The notes: a model not told the origin generated them from the sequence alone. Positions 7,300 through 16,316 are shown, numbered from the stretch's first letter. The stretch: 51,817 bases of DNA from an uncultured Oscillospiraceae bacterium (GCA_947589545.1 CANQBA010000023.1:1-51817); one strand, 5' to 3'. Program-made: numbers and translations.

Positions 7300-7757
7300 A
7301 TGGATCAGCCATTGGCTCTACCTTTGAAATATCTCTCCGCATTTTGCTGATGCTGAATGAGCTGCCAAACTCAACATTAGATGAGCAGCAGATTGGAGCG
7401 ATAGATTTCATTTCCGTCTATGCAGCCGATTTTGGTCTTCTGGACGAAAATCTTCATGGGTACAGTAATTACAGATTTAGCGAATATCCCGCAAGAAAGC
7501 GCATGGTGGCTTCTGCCTTAAAAGACCTCGTATTGGATGGATATGTCCGCCTGCTTCCCACTTCGACGGGATACAGATATTCCATCGCGGAAGCTGGTAA
7601 AACTATCTGTGGCAAGTTGACCAGCAACTATGCCGAGGAATACATAATTGCAGTTCAAACTGTAATTAACAGGTTCGACAATGCAAATGCCGAAGCCATG
7701 CTGAGGGAAATCGACAGTGTCACCATCCAGTCGCTGAAGGAGGTCGGACATGAATAG
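7296..7757 (+). CDS. ABC-three-component system middle component
   Basis: 153 residues from ATG 7296 (AAGGAAGAAG upstream, ATGA overlap with the preceding frame). The pattern FEISLRILLMLNELPNSTLDE, then IDFISVYAADFGL and a winged-helix-like tail (LKDLVLDGYVRLLPTSTGYR, AEAGKTICGKL) matches the small middle component of ABC-3C systems, which lies between the CTD protein and the SMC-like ATPase. It overlaps the ATPase gene by 8 nt, indicating a tightly coupled operon. Known of the family: comparative genomics predicts ABC-3C systems to be conflict/defence complexes. The activity of this subunit is not established. Confidence 0.78.
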   Translation: MNGSAIGSTFEISLRILLMLNELPNSTLDEQQIGAIDFISVYAADFGLLDENLHGYSNYRFSEYPARKRMVASALKDLVLDGYVRLLPTSTGYRYSIAEAGKTICGKLTSNYAEEYIIAVQTVINRFDNANAEAMLREIDSVTIQSLKEVGHE

Positions 7758-9591
7758 GATTTATATTGAAAAACTCGTTGTGTCCGGCGGAGGCCACAAG
7801 GCAACCGTCATCAACTTTAAACCGGGATTGAATTTCATCTTGGGGCCGTCCAATACAGGAAAAAGCCTCGTGATGGACTGTCTGGACTATATGTTTGGGT
7901 TTTCCCCAAAGAAAAACCGTCCTTCCAAAATTGTGGACAACAGCTACGGCTATGAGCGGATTACGCTTTACCTGGTAACGGACAAAGGAACAGTCATCCT
8001 TGAACGCAAAATAGGGGATACAAAAATTGCCGTCAGTGGCACTGACCCCACTGTCGATTCCGGCTCGTATAGCATAGGGCATAACACAAAAAAGAACATT
8101 AATTCCGTGTATCTCCATTTACTTGGAATTGATGAGCCGCATTCTGTTCGTTCCGCAGAAAAGGGGGCTAAAACGCAGGAATTAACTTGGAGAAGTATGC
8201 TCCACTTGTTTTTCATCCGGCAAGGTGATGTCGCAAGAGAAAGTTCTGCGTTGTTGGCTCCTGGTGCTGTTGGACATACAGCCTCTGCCGCTGTGCTGCT
8301 GTACCTCCTAACCGGGCAGGATGCAAACGATCTCGCTGCTGATGAAGACCCGAAAATCAGCGAGGCAAAGAAAAAAGCCCTTATCGGGTACATTCAGGAA
8401 AAAGTCGAAGAATTTACAACCAGACGTGAAAAGCTGGAAGAAACACTTGCTTCCTTTAATATCACGGACACCCGCTCAAGCGTTGAACAAGTACGGCAAG
8501 AAATTGCAGAGCTGCAAGCCCAATTGGATACTGCCACCAAAGAAAGCCAGCAGATAATGTCTCAAATCTATGAGTGGAATGGCAAACTTTCCGAATCCAG
8601 AACTGTTGGACACAACTTCTCCCTCCTGCGCCAGCAGTACCAATCCGATATAAGGCGAATTGGATTCATTGTTGACGGTGCGGCGAGTATCTCCCCCGTG
8701 CGCAAAAAAATAAGGTGCCCCATTTGCGGTGAAGAAACGGAGCGAGTTCAAGACAATTCTTTCATTGATGCATCGGCGGCAGAACTTGAAAAAATCAAAA
8801 GGCATCTTTCCGAACTTAGTGATGCGCAACACAGCGTTGAGCGCCAACAGGAAACCATAATCGCAACAATCCGCACATTGGAAGAAAAGAAGGATGCAAT
8901 CGACAGCCTGATTACCGATCAGTTGCAGCCGCAATTATCCTCTTTCGAGGAGAAACTTGAACAGCAGCTTAAGCTGGTACGGTTGTCAAGTGAGTTAGAG
9001 GTTGTCCGTCAGAACGAAACCCAGTACAGAAGCGATCTGTTCAGCAAGGAAACAGAAGAAATACCTGAAGCCTCAAAGCATAATATCTTTGAGGACTATG
9101 AATATGATATCATTCACGGCTTTGAAGAAAAGCTAAGAGAAATTTTAAGTGCTTCAAAAATCGGCGGTGCAGCCACAGCCAGACTCAACATGGAGAACTT
9201 CGATATTGAGATTGGCGGGTTCAAGAAAGCGGTTTCAATGGGTGGCGGATTCTGCGGAATACTGAACACGATCACCACGCTGGCGATGAGCGCATATCTT
9301 ATCGATCTCGATAGGAACGCCCCTGGTTTCTATGCTGTGGATTCTTCACTGACACAGCTATCCGAGGCAGAGCATAAGGAGCAGAGTGACACCATAAAGC
9401 AGAATTTTATCGAATACCTTATCGCCCATGCACACGAGCGTCAGGTCATCATTGTGGAGCAGACCAAACGTATGCCTTTTGTTCCCAGCGAGGATGAAGA
9501 AAAAGGCGTCCATGTCATTCGTTTCTCCAGAAATAGAAAAGAAGGTCGCTACGGCTTTTTGAACGAAGTTTATAACCCGGAGGATCAGTAA
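7750..9591 (+). CDS. ABC-three-component system SMC/RecN-like ATPase
   Basis: 613 residues. Walker A is GPSNTGKS (32-39). A long coiled coil (about 205-290) leads to a zinc-hook-like RCPICGEE at about 322-329, and a second coiled coil returns (about 340-440). The C-terminal head has a signature-like SMGGGFCGILNTITTLAM followed by the D-loop region FYAVDSSLTQLSE and a final strand with VIIVEQTKRMPF. This is a Rad50/SMC-style ATPase of the ABC-3C group. It would sense or clamp DNA or a nucleoprotein and signal through the other two subunits. It is the third gene of the operon, and its partner gene is interrupted. Apparently intact. Confidence 0.86.
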   Translation: MNRIYIEKLVVSGGGHKATVINFKPGLNFILGPSNTGKSLVMDCLDYMFGFSPKKNRPSKIVDNSYGYERITLYLVTDKGTVILERKIGDTKIAVSGTDPTVDSGSYSIGHNTKKNINSVYLHLLGIDEPHSVRSAEKGAKTQELTWRSMLHLFFIRQGDVARESSALLAPGAVGHTASAAVLLYLLTGQDANDLAADEDPKISEAKKKALIGYIQEKVEEFTTRREKLEETLASFNITDTRSSVEQVRQEIAELQAQLDTATKESQQIMSQIYEWNGKLSESRTVGHNFSLLRQQYQSDIRRIGFIVDGAASISPVRKKIRCPICGEETERVQDNSFIDASAAELEKIKRHLSELSDAQHSVERQQETIIATIRTLEEKKDAIDSLITDQLQPQLSSFEEKLEQQLKLVRLSSELEVVRQNETQYRSDLFSKETEEIPEASKHNIFEDYEYDIIHGFEEKLREILSASKIGGAATARLNMENFDIEIGGFKKAVSMGGGFCGILNTITTLAMSAYLIDLDRNAPGFYAVDSSLTQLSEAEHKEQSDTIKQNFIEYLIAHAHERQVIIVEQTKRMPFVPSEDEEKGVHVIRFSRNRKEGRYGFLNEVYNPEDQ

Positions 9592-9628
9592 TCCTAAATT
9601 ATCTACACGCAAAAGCAGGAGGCAAAAT

Positions 9629-9832
9629 ATGCGTATAAGTTACAATAAGTTATGGAAAATGCTGATAGATAAGAATATGAACAAACATGATCTTGCTGAG
9701 AAAAGCGGTGTCAGTTCGGCCTCCATTGCCAAACTAAGCAAAGGTGCGAATATCACCACAGATGTCCTTCTAAAAATCTGTGAGGCAATGGACTGCACAT
9801 TAGAGGATATCATGGAAACGGTAAAGGATTGA
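9629..9832 (+). CDS. Cro/C1-type (Xre) transcriptional regulator
   Basis: 67 residues, a single helix-turn-helix domain (MNKHDLAEKSGVSSASIAKL, then LKICEAMDCTLEDIMETV). This compact form is common as the controller of restriction-modification and toxin operons. AGGAGG lies 6 nt before the ATG. It opens the glycosylase-restriction block, 37 nt after the ATPase gene, so it may be co-transcribed with ABC-3C. It is likely to delay endonuclease expression, inferred from position. Confidence 0.88.
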   Translation: MRISYNKLWKMLIDKNMNKHDLAEKSGVSSASIAKLSKGANITTDVLLKICEAMDCTLEDIMETVKD

Positions 9833-9849
9833 CAAAAGGAGGTGGTATC

Positions 9850-10500
9850 TTGCCAAATGTCGTAACTCTCAATATGGATCACCCCGCCGTTCAATACCTA
9901 TGCAAAAAAGATAAACGACTTGCAAAAGTCATCAGCATGGTCGGACCTATAACCTATGTTCCGCATGATGAAGGTATCTATTCCTTCTTAGTACATGAAA
10001 TCATCGAACAAATGCTATCTGTAAAAGCAGGGCAGAAAATATATCAAAGACTTGAAGATTTGTGCGATGGCAGTGTGACTCCCGAACGAGTTGACGCTCT
10101 TTCAGATGACGAGATACGTGGGACAGGAACATCATCTTCAAAGGTTAAATGTATTCGTGGCATCACCGAAGCTGTATTATGTGGAGATTTGGATTTCGAC
10201 AAAATGCATATGATGCCTGATGAAGAAGTCATGCAATACCTTACTAAGTTTCATGGCATAGGCAAATGGACTGCAAAAATGTTTTTAATTTTTGTCCTCG
10301 AACGTCCAGATGTTCTTCCTGTTGAGGATGGTGCCTTTTTACAAACATATCGCTGGGTATATAAAACGAACGATTGTAGCGAGAATTCTGTCTATAAAAA
10401 ATGTAAAAAATGGAAACCTTACTCATCTATTGCATCACGGTTTTTCTATAGGGCGTTAGATAAGGGTATGACAAAGAGCGAATTTCACCTATTCAAATAA
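9850..10500 (+). CDS. HhH-GPD DNA glycosylase (AlkA-like)
   Basis: 216 residues. The helix-hairpin-helix reads FHGIGKWTAKMFLIF (about 134-148), followed by the catalytic aspartate in LPVEDGAF (about 157-164). Together these are the signature of the AlkA/OGG-type glycosylases, which flip out and excise damaged or modified bases. The start is TTG at 9850 with GGAGG 7 nt upstream, better than the in-frame TTG at 9829. It is encoded between the regulator and the type IIS endonuclease, 10 nt before the latter. Its position suggests a role connected to base modification or restriction, but plain alkylation repair cannot be excluded. No Fe-S cluster cysteines are seen. Confidence 0.83.
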   Translation: MPNVVTLNMDHPAVQYLCKKDKRLAKVISMVGPITYVPHDEGIYSFLVHEIIEQMLSVKAGQKIYQRLEDLCDGSVTPERVDALSDDEIRGTGTSSSKVKCIRGITEAVLCGDLDFDKMHMMPDEEVMQYLTKFHGIGKWTAKMFLIFVLERPDVLPVEDGAFLQTYRWVYKTNDCSENSVYKKCKKWKPYSSIASRFFYRALDKGMTKSEFHLFK

Positions 10501-10510
10501 GGAGGATAAA

Positions 10511-12169
10511 ATGGCTACAAAAGGAAATAAGCGCACAAATTTAGAGGCTAACGAAGCCTTTCTTCAGTACGAGGAGGAAATTGTTAATCACCCCGCATAT
10601 GCCGGAATGCCAGACTTACGTCATGATGATGGGACTATCCAATGGGAAGCTCCATCAAACAGAGGTGCCGGAGTTTTTCAGTTTTCGCATGATAAACGCT
10701 ATCAATGGTGGGTAGAAAAGGCAGCTGAAATTGGAATAAGTACAGATGAAGATAAATGGATCAGCAAGGTTGCCAAAACTATACATCCTACCAAACTGCA
10801 TCCGTGTAAAGTTTGCGGTCGAGTTATGGATATTCGTTACTGCTACCTGTCATCAAACTTTATTAAAAGAGTCCAAAAACTCCCTTTTTATGATGGCGCA
10901 GTTGAGATGGACGAAATCACACATATTTTGGACTTCGTTGCAGCGTTCGTTGATACATACGCAGATGACGCTTTTAATGCTTTGCCGGGTTTACTAAAAT
11001 GCACTCAGGTAAAAGAAATCCCGAATATGCCTCACGAACTTTCCGCTTGGACCTCTTGGATTGAACAAAGCTACATTCCACAAGAGCCGAGTATGCTTGG
11101 CCCCGGAGCAATGTCAAATGCTCCTGATCGCCTTGACGGGTTTCATACATTTAATCGTTGTTGTCGTTCTAAGGCAGATAAGGGCCGTTCAAAGGAAAAT
11201 CTTGCATCTTATTCAACTGACAGGAGAGCCTTTGAAAACTGGAGTGATGGCAACTGGATTACGGCTAATAAATTGATGGGTTTTATCAATTCCAGCCCTG
11301 ACATGAAAAAAGAGCGCTGTGCAAACGAAGGAAGCGATGGACATCATCCGCGTCCGTGTAGTGCAGATCATATAGGGCCGATTTCTCTTGGCTTCTGTCA
11401 TAGACCTGAGTTTCAATTTCTATGTAAGCCCTGCAATAGCGCAAAAAATAACAGGATGTATTTTTCGGACGTTAGACATTTAATTGAAGTTGAAGAATCT
11501 GGAGAAACTGTTGCCACTTGGTATGCGAACCCCATATGGCAGAAATGTAAAGGAAGAGTTACCGACAAAGAATCTGCCTTAAGACTTAGTCGCGTGATGC
11601 GAGATAACCGCAATATCGCAATGATGCTCTTAGCCGACTTCATTAACAGGGATGAATACCTGTTTCTTTTCACGCTACTCAATTTGGAATATGCAGACTA
11701 CGATTATGAAATCATCCCTGGTTCAACAAGGATAAACAATCACATCGTGACTGTGGATTTTTCACAGAGGGAAAGCACATTGAGGTATGTAAATATCCAA
11801 AAAACAAGGAAGATTCGTGTTGCATTTTCTTCACTTTCCGAATACGCTAAGAAGGAAAATCGCAATGGATATACCTATACCAATTCACGGATAGAAACAC
11901 TTAAAAAGGAAGCATTCCGTATCCTTTCCAACATTTGCAGTATAGCTAAGAAGCAAAACGAAGCTCTTATAGCCGCTCTTTCCGATGAAGATCGAGTGGA
12001 TTCAGAACTTGAAACATTCTTATCCACGGTAGACTATACTGCACTAAAGCATATGAGAGAATTTATCGCTGTAAAGGAACTGCTCATACAGATTATGGAA
12101 TTAGTCGCTCAAGAACTATCCTCAAATTGGGACGCCCCTCGTTATTCAAGAGAAACTGCTGACGAATAA
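10511..12169 (+). CDS. Type IIS restriction endonuclease, Alw26I/Eco31I/Esp3I family (HNH)
   Basis: 552 residues. A zinc-binding part with HPCKVCGR (about 98-105), then an HNH-type nuclease core: PCSADHIGPISLGFCHRPEF (His in the ADH motif) followed by LCKPCNSAKNNRM (Asn and the second Cys pair). Family members recognise asymmetric GTCTC-like sites and cut a few bases away. AAGGAGG precedes the ATG. It is the last gene of the plus-strand operon, converging on the methylase gene across a bidirectional terminator. Its specificity is inferred from the family, with extra flanking bases unknown. Confidence 0.85.
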   Translation: MATKGNKRTNLEANEAFLQYEEEIVNHPAYAGMPDLRHDDGTIQWEAPSNRGAGVFQFSHDKRYQWWVEKAAEIGISTDEDKWISKVAKTIHPTKLHPCKVCGRVMDIRYCYLSSNFIKRVQKLPFYDGAVEMDEITHILDFVAAFVDTYADDAFNALPGLLKCTQVKEIPNMPHELSAWTSWIEQSYIPQEPSMLGPGAMSNAPDRLDGFHTFNRCCRSKADKGRSKENLASYSTDRRAFENWSDGNWITANKLMGFINSSPDMKKERCANEGSDGHHPRPCSADHIGPISLGFCHRPEFQFLCKPCNSAKNNRMYFSDVRHLIEVEESGETVATWYANPIWQKCKGRVTDKESALRLSRVMRDNRNIAMMLLADFINRDEYLFLFTLLNLEYADYDYEIIPGSTRINNHIVTVDFSQRESTLRYVNIQKTRKIRVAFSSLSEYAKKENRNGYTYTNSRIETLKKEAFRILSNICSIAKKQNEALIAALSDEDRVDSELETFLSTVDYTALKHMREFIAVKELLIQIMELVAQELSSNWDAPRYSRETADE

Positions 12170-12173
12170 AAAA

Positions 12174-12211
12174 CAGCCGACCATCTGTCAATTGCAGGTG
12201 GTCGGCTTATT
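12174..12211. terminator. Bidirectional terminator between endonuclease and methylase genes
   Basis: GCCGACCATCTG (12176-12187) pairs with CAGGTGGTCGGC (12195-12206) with one mismatch. It is flanked by AAAAAA on the left and TTATTTT on the right, so it can stop both converging transcripts. Confidence 0.85.
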
Positions 12212-15034
12212 TTAGTAGATGTAGCTGTCAAGATATTCGTCCGCAGTTATTTCTCCTCGCATAAATTTTTGATAAAGATTTGATGCAGGAAAACGATAAT
12301 TATATCCGCTTCCATCTTCTCCCGGATCGAGCGGTGGCAAATCGCCAATTGCGTCCTCGACACCAATGACAGGCGGGAGGAACGATAATTGACCGTCTTT
12401 GGGAACGCATGATATTTCATTCATACTAAAACCTTGCACAAAATCAGCGTTCCCACCAATGATTATTACACGATCTCTCCGTTGCGGAACGCCAAAGTTG
12501 GCTGCGCTAACCTGGTTTACTTTGATTTCTGCAACACATTCCTTCAACTCAGCTTTTATCATCTCAAAAAAATGTCCCTTATCTAAATTGAGAATTCCAC
12601 GAACATTCTCAAATACAAAGCCATCCGGTCTGATTGCCTTTACTATGCTGGCATAAGATTTAAATAGCCAGTTGCGCATATCTTCAGCACCTCGCCGTGT
12701 ATTTGCGGTAGAGAATCCTTGACAAGGTGGTCCTCCAAGAACAAATAGAGGAAGGTTTGGATTTGCGTTCTTTGCAGTTACTGCCGCATCTACGATTGCA
12801 TCATGTACCTCTTGGCTATTAATATCACCAACAATTGCTTCTCCGCCAAGATTTCGCTTGTGTGTTTCTACTGCGTAGTTATCGATATCATTCCCAATTA
12901 TCGGAATCCAACCAGCCCAAACGAAGCCTAAAGCAAGTCCTCCTGCGCCACAGAAAAGGTCAATAAACTGTCCCTTGAAAGGAATGCTTTTTGCAATCTG
13001 ATAGGCAAGTAGCGGTGGCACGGCGTTTCCAATCTGATTGTTTATCGCCCCAAGCGATCCAATAAACTCAAATGAATCTGGAAAGCTCTGAAAACGTGCT
13101 GCTTCTCTTTGTGATATAGTCCTGTCCTGGTCATAATGGATATTGCATCCATTCCCTGGACGGTTAAAATATGTGTTGATAGTATATGCAGGCATTTCCG
13201 GACGAAGTCTGCCATAATATGTAGACCGGCTGCCTTTCCCGGCTTTATAGCTTTCTCGGATTTGTGCAAGCCTTTGCGATGGCACACTCTCTGGGATGTT
13301 CTTCCAGTTTCCCCCTGGCGGAACACACCTTATTACTTGCATATCCAATTCACTCAATGAAGATGCATAGTGATTGAAAATCATGGTTTTCTTTTCCCCA
13401 TCCTGACTTTTTGCACGATACTGGCGAACAATATTTGCTCGTTTTTCATTATCCAACTTGAACGAATCTACAATAATCTCATATTCTTCAGGTGAGAGAT
13501 TGTATAGATGGGCGACCGCTAATTCAATTGCATCTTCAACATCTTGACCTGCCAATTGCTTGTCCACTAATTCTACGATGTCCATATCAACACACGGTCG
13601 AGGAACACGAATCTGCTTCACTATCCCTGCTGACACATGATTAGATACCAACATACTCCTTGCTTGATATTCAAATATCATTGAATTCATGATTGCAAGC
13701 AACATTTTGAGACTGGAAAGTGTGGCTTCTTCTCCATACACCACACCGAGAGAATTTCCACAAATGAATCCAGGCGGCAACAATGTAGCTTTGATCCGCC
13801 TTACTTGAGAATCGCGTGATACATCTCGCCACACGACCTTACTCGTGAATGAACTTGGCGGGGGAATTACCATCTCCTCATTCAAAAATAATTGATCATT
13901 TGTAAAGGAATACCTGTCTACCATATAACCTTTTGCAAATTCAATTTTACCAGTGTGTAACAGTTTTTCTTTTACTCTTGTTTCGTCTAATTCACGTGTG
14001 AAACTCAATCCTGTTTCTTTGCAAAAATCATCAGTCGAAGGAAGCCGTTCAAGATACATCATTATGGGGATAGCCTCAATTCCAGTTTTCAGCGGAACGC
14101 AAAAGCCCGTCCGCTTGATATATTCAAAAACAGCTTTTTCTATCTTTTTTTCTTTATATGTATCCTTATCGCTATAAATCCTAACGCTAAGGCTCTGATC
14201 AGTTTCTCCTCCCTTAACTACTAAGGTTATACTTGAAATATCTGCGCTACCATAGAGCTTTAATTCGGCAGGATAATAAGAAACATTTATGACCTTATAG
14301 TTTTCAAAAATCCAACTTCTCAATCTGCTTGAAACTTGATCATTAAGCAAAGAAGCTGGAGAAACAATGCCGCAGAAACCGCTTGATTTTATTAATCTAA
14401 GTGCGACCTCGGTTCCGCAACGTGCAAGATTTGTTCCCCATTTTCCAAATTTTGAAGAAGGCTGTGAAATCACAAATGCTTCCTTCATGTAAGAATCATA
14501 TTGTTCTATTGCGTTACGATATCCAGCCATAGCTTCTTCGCCATTACTCTTGCTAAAGATTTTCTGCGGTTTCAAAAGACTCCACGGAGGATTCGTAACA
14601 CAAATATCGTATTTGCCGCAAACAGAATCATATCCTACAAATGCATCTACCCGACGAGCATCAAGTTCATATTTTAATCCCGCAGATTCACAAAACTGTT
14701 CTATCTCACTTTTTGCTATATTCACAGCGTTCGCGTCAATGTCCCAGATTGAAATATACAACCGCTTAGGGGATAGTTTCCCCGACTTTTGTAATTCTGC
14801 AAGCAAAGAAACAATCAGCCTTCCATCGCCACAAAAAGGATCAATAATGCGTAATTCCGAAGCAAAGGTGTCGTACACATAACGCTGACTTAACATCCGC
14901 ATCATGCTTTCTGCTATATCATAATCGGTGTAAAATTTGCCGAGAAGTTTTTCATCTTCAAAATCAGACTGCGTAAATTCATCAACGAACTGATAATAGT
15001 CTGTACTTATTTCAAGTGGGGTTTTAATTGACAT
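12212..15034 (-). CDS. Fused m6A / circularly permuted m5C DNA methyltransferase of the type IIS system
   Basis: 940 residues. Residues 1-540 form an N6-adenine methylase of the Alw26I/Eco31I/Esp3I group: motif I IIDPFCGDGRL (63-73) and motif IV NPPW (148-151). Residues 552-940 form a cytosine-C5 methylase in permuted order: TRD end and motifs IX-X first (QREAARFQSFPDSF about 642-655, QIGNAVPP about 667-674), then motif I FIDLFCGAGGL (about 690-700), GGPPCQGFS with the catalytic Cys (about 771), ENVRG (about 809) and QRRDR (about 851), ending inside the TRD. One protein could thus protect both strands of an asymmetric site: adenine on the GAGAC strand, cytosine on the GTCTC strand. GGAGG precedes the ATG. 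Confidence 0.87.
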   Translation of the reverse strand: MSIKTPLEISTDYYQFVDEFTQSDFEDEKLLGKFYTDYDIAESMMRMLSQRYVYDTFASELRIIDPFCGDGRLIVSLLAELQKSGKLSPKRLYISIWDIDANAVNIAKSEIEQFCESAGLKYELDARRVDAFVGYDSVCGKYDICVTNPPWSLLKPQKIFSKSNGEEAMAGYRNAIEQYDSYMKEAFVISQPSSKFGKWGTNLARCGTEVALRLIKSSGFCGIVSPASLLNDQVSSRLRSWIFENYKVINVSYYPAELKLYGSADISSITLVVKGGETDQSLSVRIYSDKDTYKEKKIEKAVFEYIKRTGFCVPLKTGIEAIPIMMYLERLPSTDDFCKETGLSFTRELDETRVKEKLLHTGKIEFAKGYMVDRYSFTNDQLFLNEEMVIPPPSSFTSKVVWRDVSRDSQVRRIKATLLPPGFICGNSLGVVYGEEATLSSLKMLLAIMNSMIFEYQARSMLVSNHVSAGIVKQIRVPRPCVDMDIVELVDKQLAGQDVEDAIELAVAHLYNLSPEEYEIIVDSFKLDNEKRANIVRQYRAKSQDGEKKTMIFNHYASSLSELDMQVIRCVPPGGNWKNIPESVPSQRLAQIRESYKAGKGSRSTYYGRLRPEMPAYTINTYFNRPGNGCNIHYDQDRTISQREAARFQSFPDSFEFIGSLGAINNQIGNAVPPLLAYQIAKSIPFKGQFIDLFCGAGGLALGFVWAGWIPIIGNDIDNYAVETHKRNLGGEAIVGDINSQEVHDAIVDAAVTAKNANPNLPLFVLGGPPCQGFSTANTRRGAEDMRNWLFKSYASIVKAIRPDGFVFENVRGILNLDKGHFFEMIKAELKECVAEIKVNQVSAANFGVPQRRDRVIIIGGNADFVQGFSMNEISCVPKDGQLSFLPPVIGVEDAIGDLPPLDPGEDGSGYNYRFPASNLYQKFMRGEITADEYLDSYIY

Positions 15035-15065
15035 TTCTCAATTCCTCCCAGACATAGTGATTCAA

Positions 15066-15260
15066 TCAGTTCATAGCACTTTTTCCGCTGGATACCCAAT
15101 TATCTAATTCTGAACATTTGAATTTCCACTGCTTACCTATTTTGTGTGCTGGGATATCCTTGCCCTTCCTTATCCAGTCGCGGATGGTTCCTGGCTTGAC
15201 TCCCAGGTATTCCGCTGCTCTATCTATGCTTATCCATTTATCGTTTCCGATGTTTTCCAT
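15066..15260 (-). CDS. Excisionase-type HTH DNA-binding protein upstream of the methylase
   Basis: 64 residues from ATG 15260 (GGAGGTACTAAT upstream). A MerR/excisionase-like winged helix: WISIDRAAEYLGVKPGTIRD then WKFKCSELDNWV. It lies 31 nt before the methylase gene and shares its promoter. Small proteins of this kind commonly act as controller proteins in restriction systems, so it may regulate methylase or endonuclease timing; it could also be an excisionase of the element. Family sure, role inferred. Confidence 0.8.
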   Translation of the reverse strand: MENIGNDKWISIDRAAEYLGVKPGTIRDWIRKGKDIPAHKIGKQWKFKCSELDNWVSSGKSAMN

Positions 15261-15301
15261 ATTAGTACCTCCGAGCAAACACAGTACATCAACTCTATTT
15301 T

Positions 15302-15330
15302 ATTATAGCAGATTTCATCGCGGTTTGCAA
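15302..15330 (-). promoter_or_regulatory. Promoter of the HTH-methylase operon
   Basis: On the minus strand, TTGCAA (15330-15325), 17 nt, TATAAT (15307-15302). It is about 40 nt before the HTH start codon. Confidence 0.85.
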
Positions 15331-15657
15331 TAGGTTTTCTATTATTTCCTGTTATTTCTTATGATTTTCGATTTGCCGACATATTGCTTTAAACTGCAGG
15401 AAATGCTTATTCTCTTCATTGATATAGGCTTACATTTTATATTTCTAACTTTCCTTTACACCTTTCAATTAAAGCTCGCACCTTTTAATTTTTCAAAAAC
15501 AGTTACACCGCAAAGTTTTAGCCACTATTCACCGCCGCCAGGTGGCGTATATAAAGCTACAGCAAAACAAAGGCTTCTGTCCTCGGAACCCCTTGCTCTT
15601 TACCCTAAAACTACGTCAGTAAAACCGTTGACACAATCTTAATTTCAAAAAACAAGG
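15331..15657. other. AT-rich intergenic region without a convincing gene
   Basis: A 93-codon plus-strand frame exists at 15361-15642, but it has no ribosome site, low-complexity hydrophobic content and no recognisable family. I treat the stretch as non-coding. Confidence 0.5.
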
Positions 15658-15694
15658 GGAGCCTTAGAAAGCGGCGATTAACCTCTAAGGCTCC
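15651..15694 (-). terminator. Terminator after the Xre regulator gene
   Basis: GGAGCCTTAGA (15658-15668) pairs perfectly with TCTAAGGCTCC (15684-15694). On the minus strand it is followed by CCTTGTTTTTTG. Confidence 0.82.
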
Positions 15695-15709
15695 ATTTCA
15701 AAACCCTGT

Positions 15710-16021
15710 TTACTTGTCGTGGCTCATTGTCTTAAGCAACTGCAACGCCACCGTTTTCTGCTCTGGTGTAAGGTTTACCCAACTATCAAACAACTGCTTA
15801 AGATCTGGTGTCAATTCCACCATATCTCCGTTGGAGAAGAATTGGGAGAGCGTTATTCCCATTCCTCGACAGATGGCCTCCAAGGTTGGAATTGAAGGCA
15901 TTGTGTTCCTTTTGAAAATATTTGCAATTGTTGATTCGGAGAGACCACAGTTTTTAGCCAGTCGGTATTCTGTCCAACCTCTTTCCCTCATCAAACAACG
16001 GAGCCGTTCGAGAACTTCCAC
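15710..16021 (-). CDS. Xre family transcriptional regulator
   Basis: 103 residues: an N-terminal Cro/C1 helix-turn-helix (LRCLMRERGWTEYRLAKNCG, LSESTIANIFKRNTMPSI, LEAICRGMGITLSQFF) and a C-terminal helical tail (LFDSWVNLTPEQKTVALQLL), a form typical of element repressors. GTG start at 16021 behind GGAAGGTGG. It stands alone between the restriction block and the tRNA, with its own terminator. It may repress the element to its left. The TTTAACGATT repeats 175 nt upstream are possible operators. Confidence 0.83.
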   Translation of the reverse strand: MEVLERLRCLMRERGWTEYRLAKNCGLSESTIANIFKRNTMPSIPTLEAICRGMGITLSQFFSNGDMVELTPDLKQLFDSWVNLTPEQKTVALQLLKTMSHDK

Positions 16022-16195
16022 AAAACCACCTTCCTACTGTCATTATTTTACCGTTCAAGTGAAAAGTTTTATACTGCCCACTTGTCGTGTAAATATGACT
16101 ATGTTAAACGGTATTTTGTGACTCGAACAACCTTGACGGGAGAGTGATCCTACAACTTGCGGACGTCTTTATTCGAAACCAGTTGTGGGTGCTAT

Positions 16196-16243
16196 TATAA
16201 CGATTTGCCCTTAATTTAACGATTACCCTCTGATTTAACGATT
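16196..16243. repeat. Three direct repeats T[A/T]TAACGATT at exact 19-bp spacing
   Basis: Copies begin at 16196 (TATAACGATT), 16215 and 16234 (both TTTAACGATT). Spacers differ, so only the 10-bp word is conserved. Exact 19-bp phasing suggests a binding-site array for a protein on one or nearly one face of the DNA. It lies upstream of the Xre gene and downstream of tRNA-Tyr. Confidence 0.65.
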
Positions 16244-16282
16244 TGTCCGGTGGCGAAGCCAGAAAAGGCCTGAAAACGCAAA

Positions 16283-16316
16283 AACGCCGCTGCGGAAAAG
16301 ACTCCACAGCGGCGTT
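16283..16316 (-). terminator. Second terminator after the tRNA genes
   Basis: AACGCCGCTG (16283-16292) and CAGCGGCGTT (16307-16316) form a 10-bp stem. On the minus strand it is followed by a short T-run (TTTTTGCG). Confidence 0.75.

Noticed and set aside
15361-15642. 93-codon hydrophobic plus-strand frame
   Set aside because: No ribosome site or promoter, AT-rich, and no family resemblance; treated as intergenic.
16196-16243. CRISPR-like array
   Set aside because: The repeats are only 10 bp with 9-bp spacers and no cas gene is near; this is a binding-site array. No CRISPR array was seen anywhere in the window.
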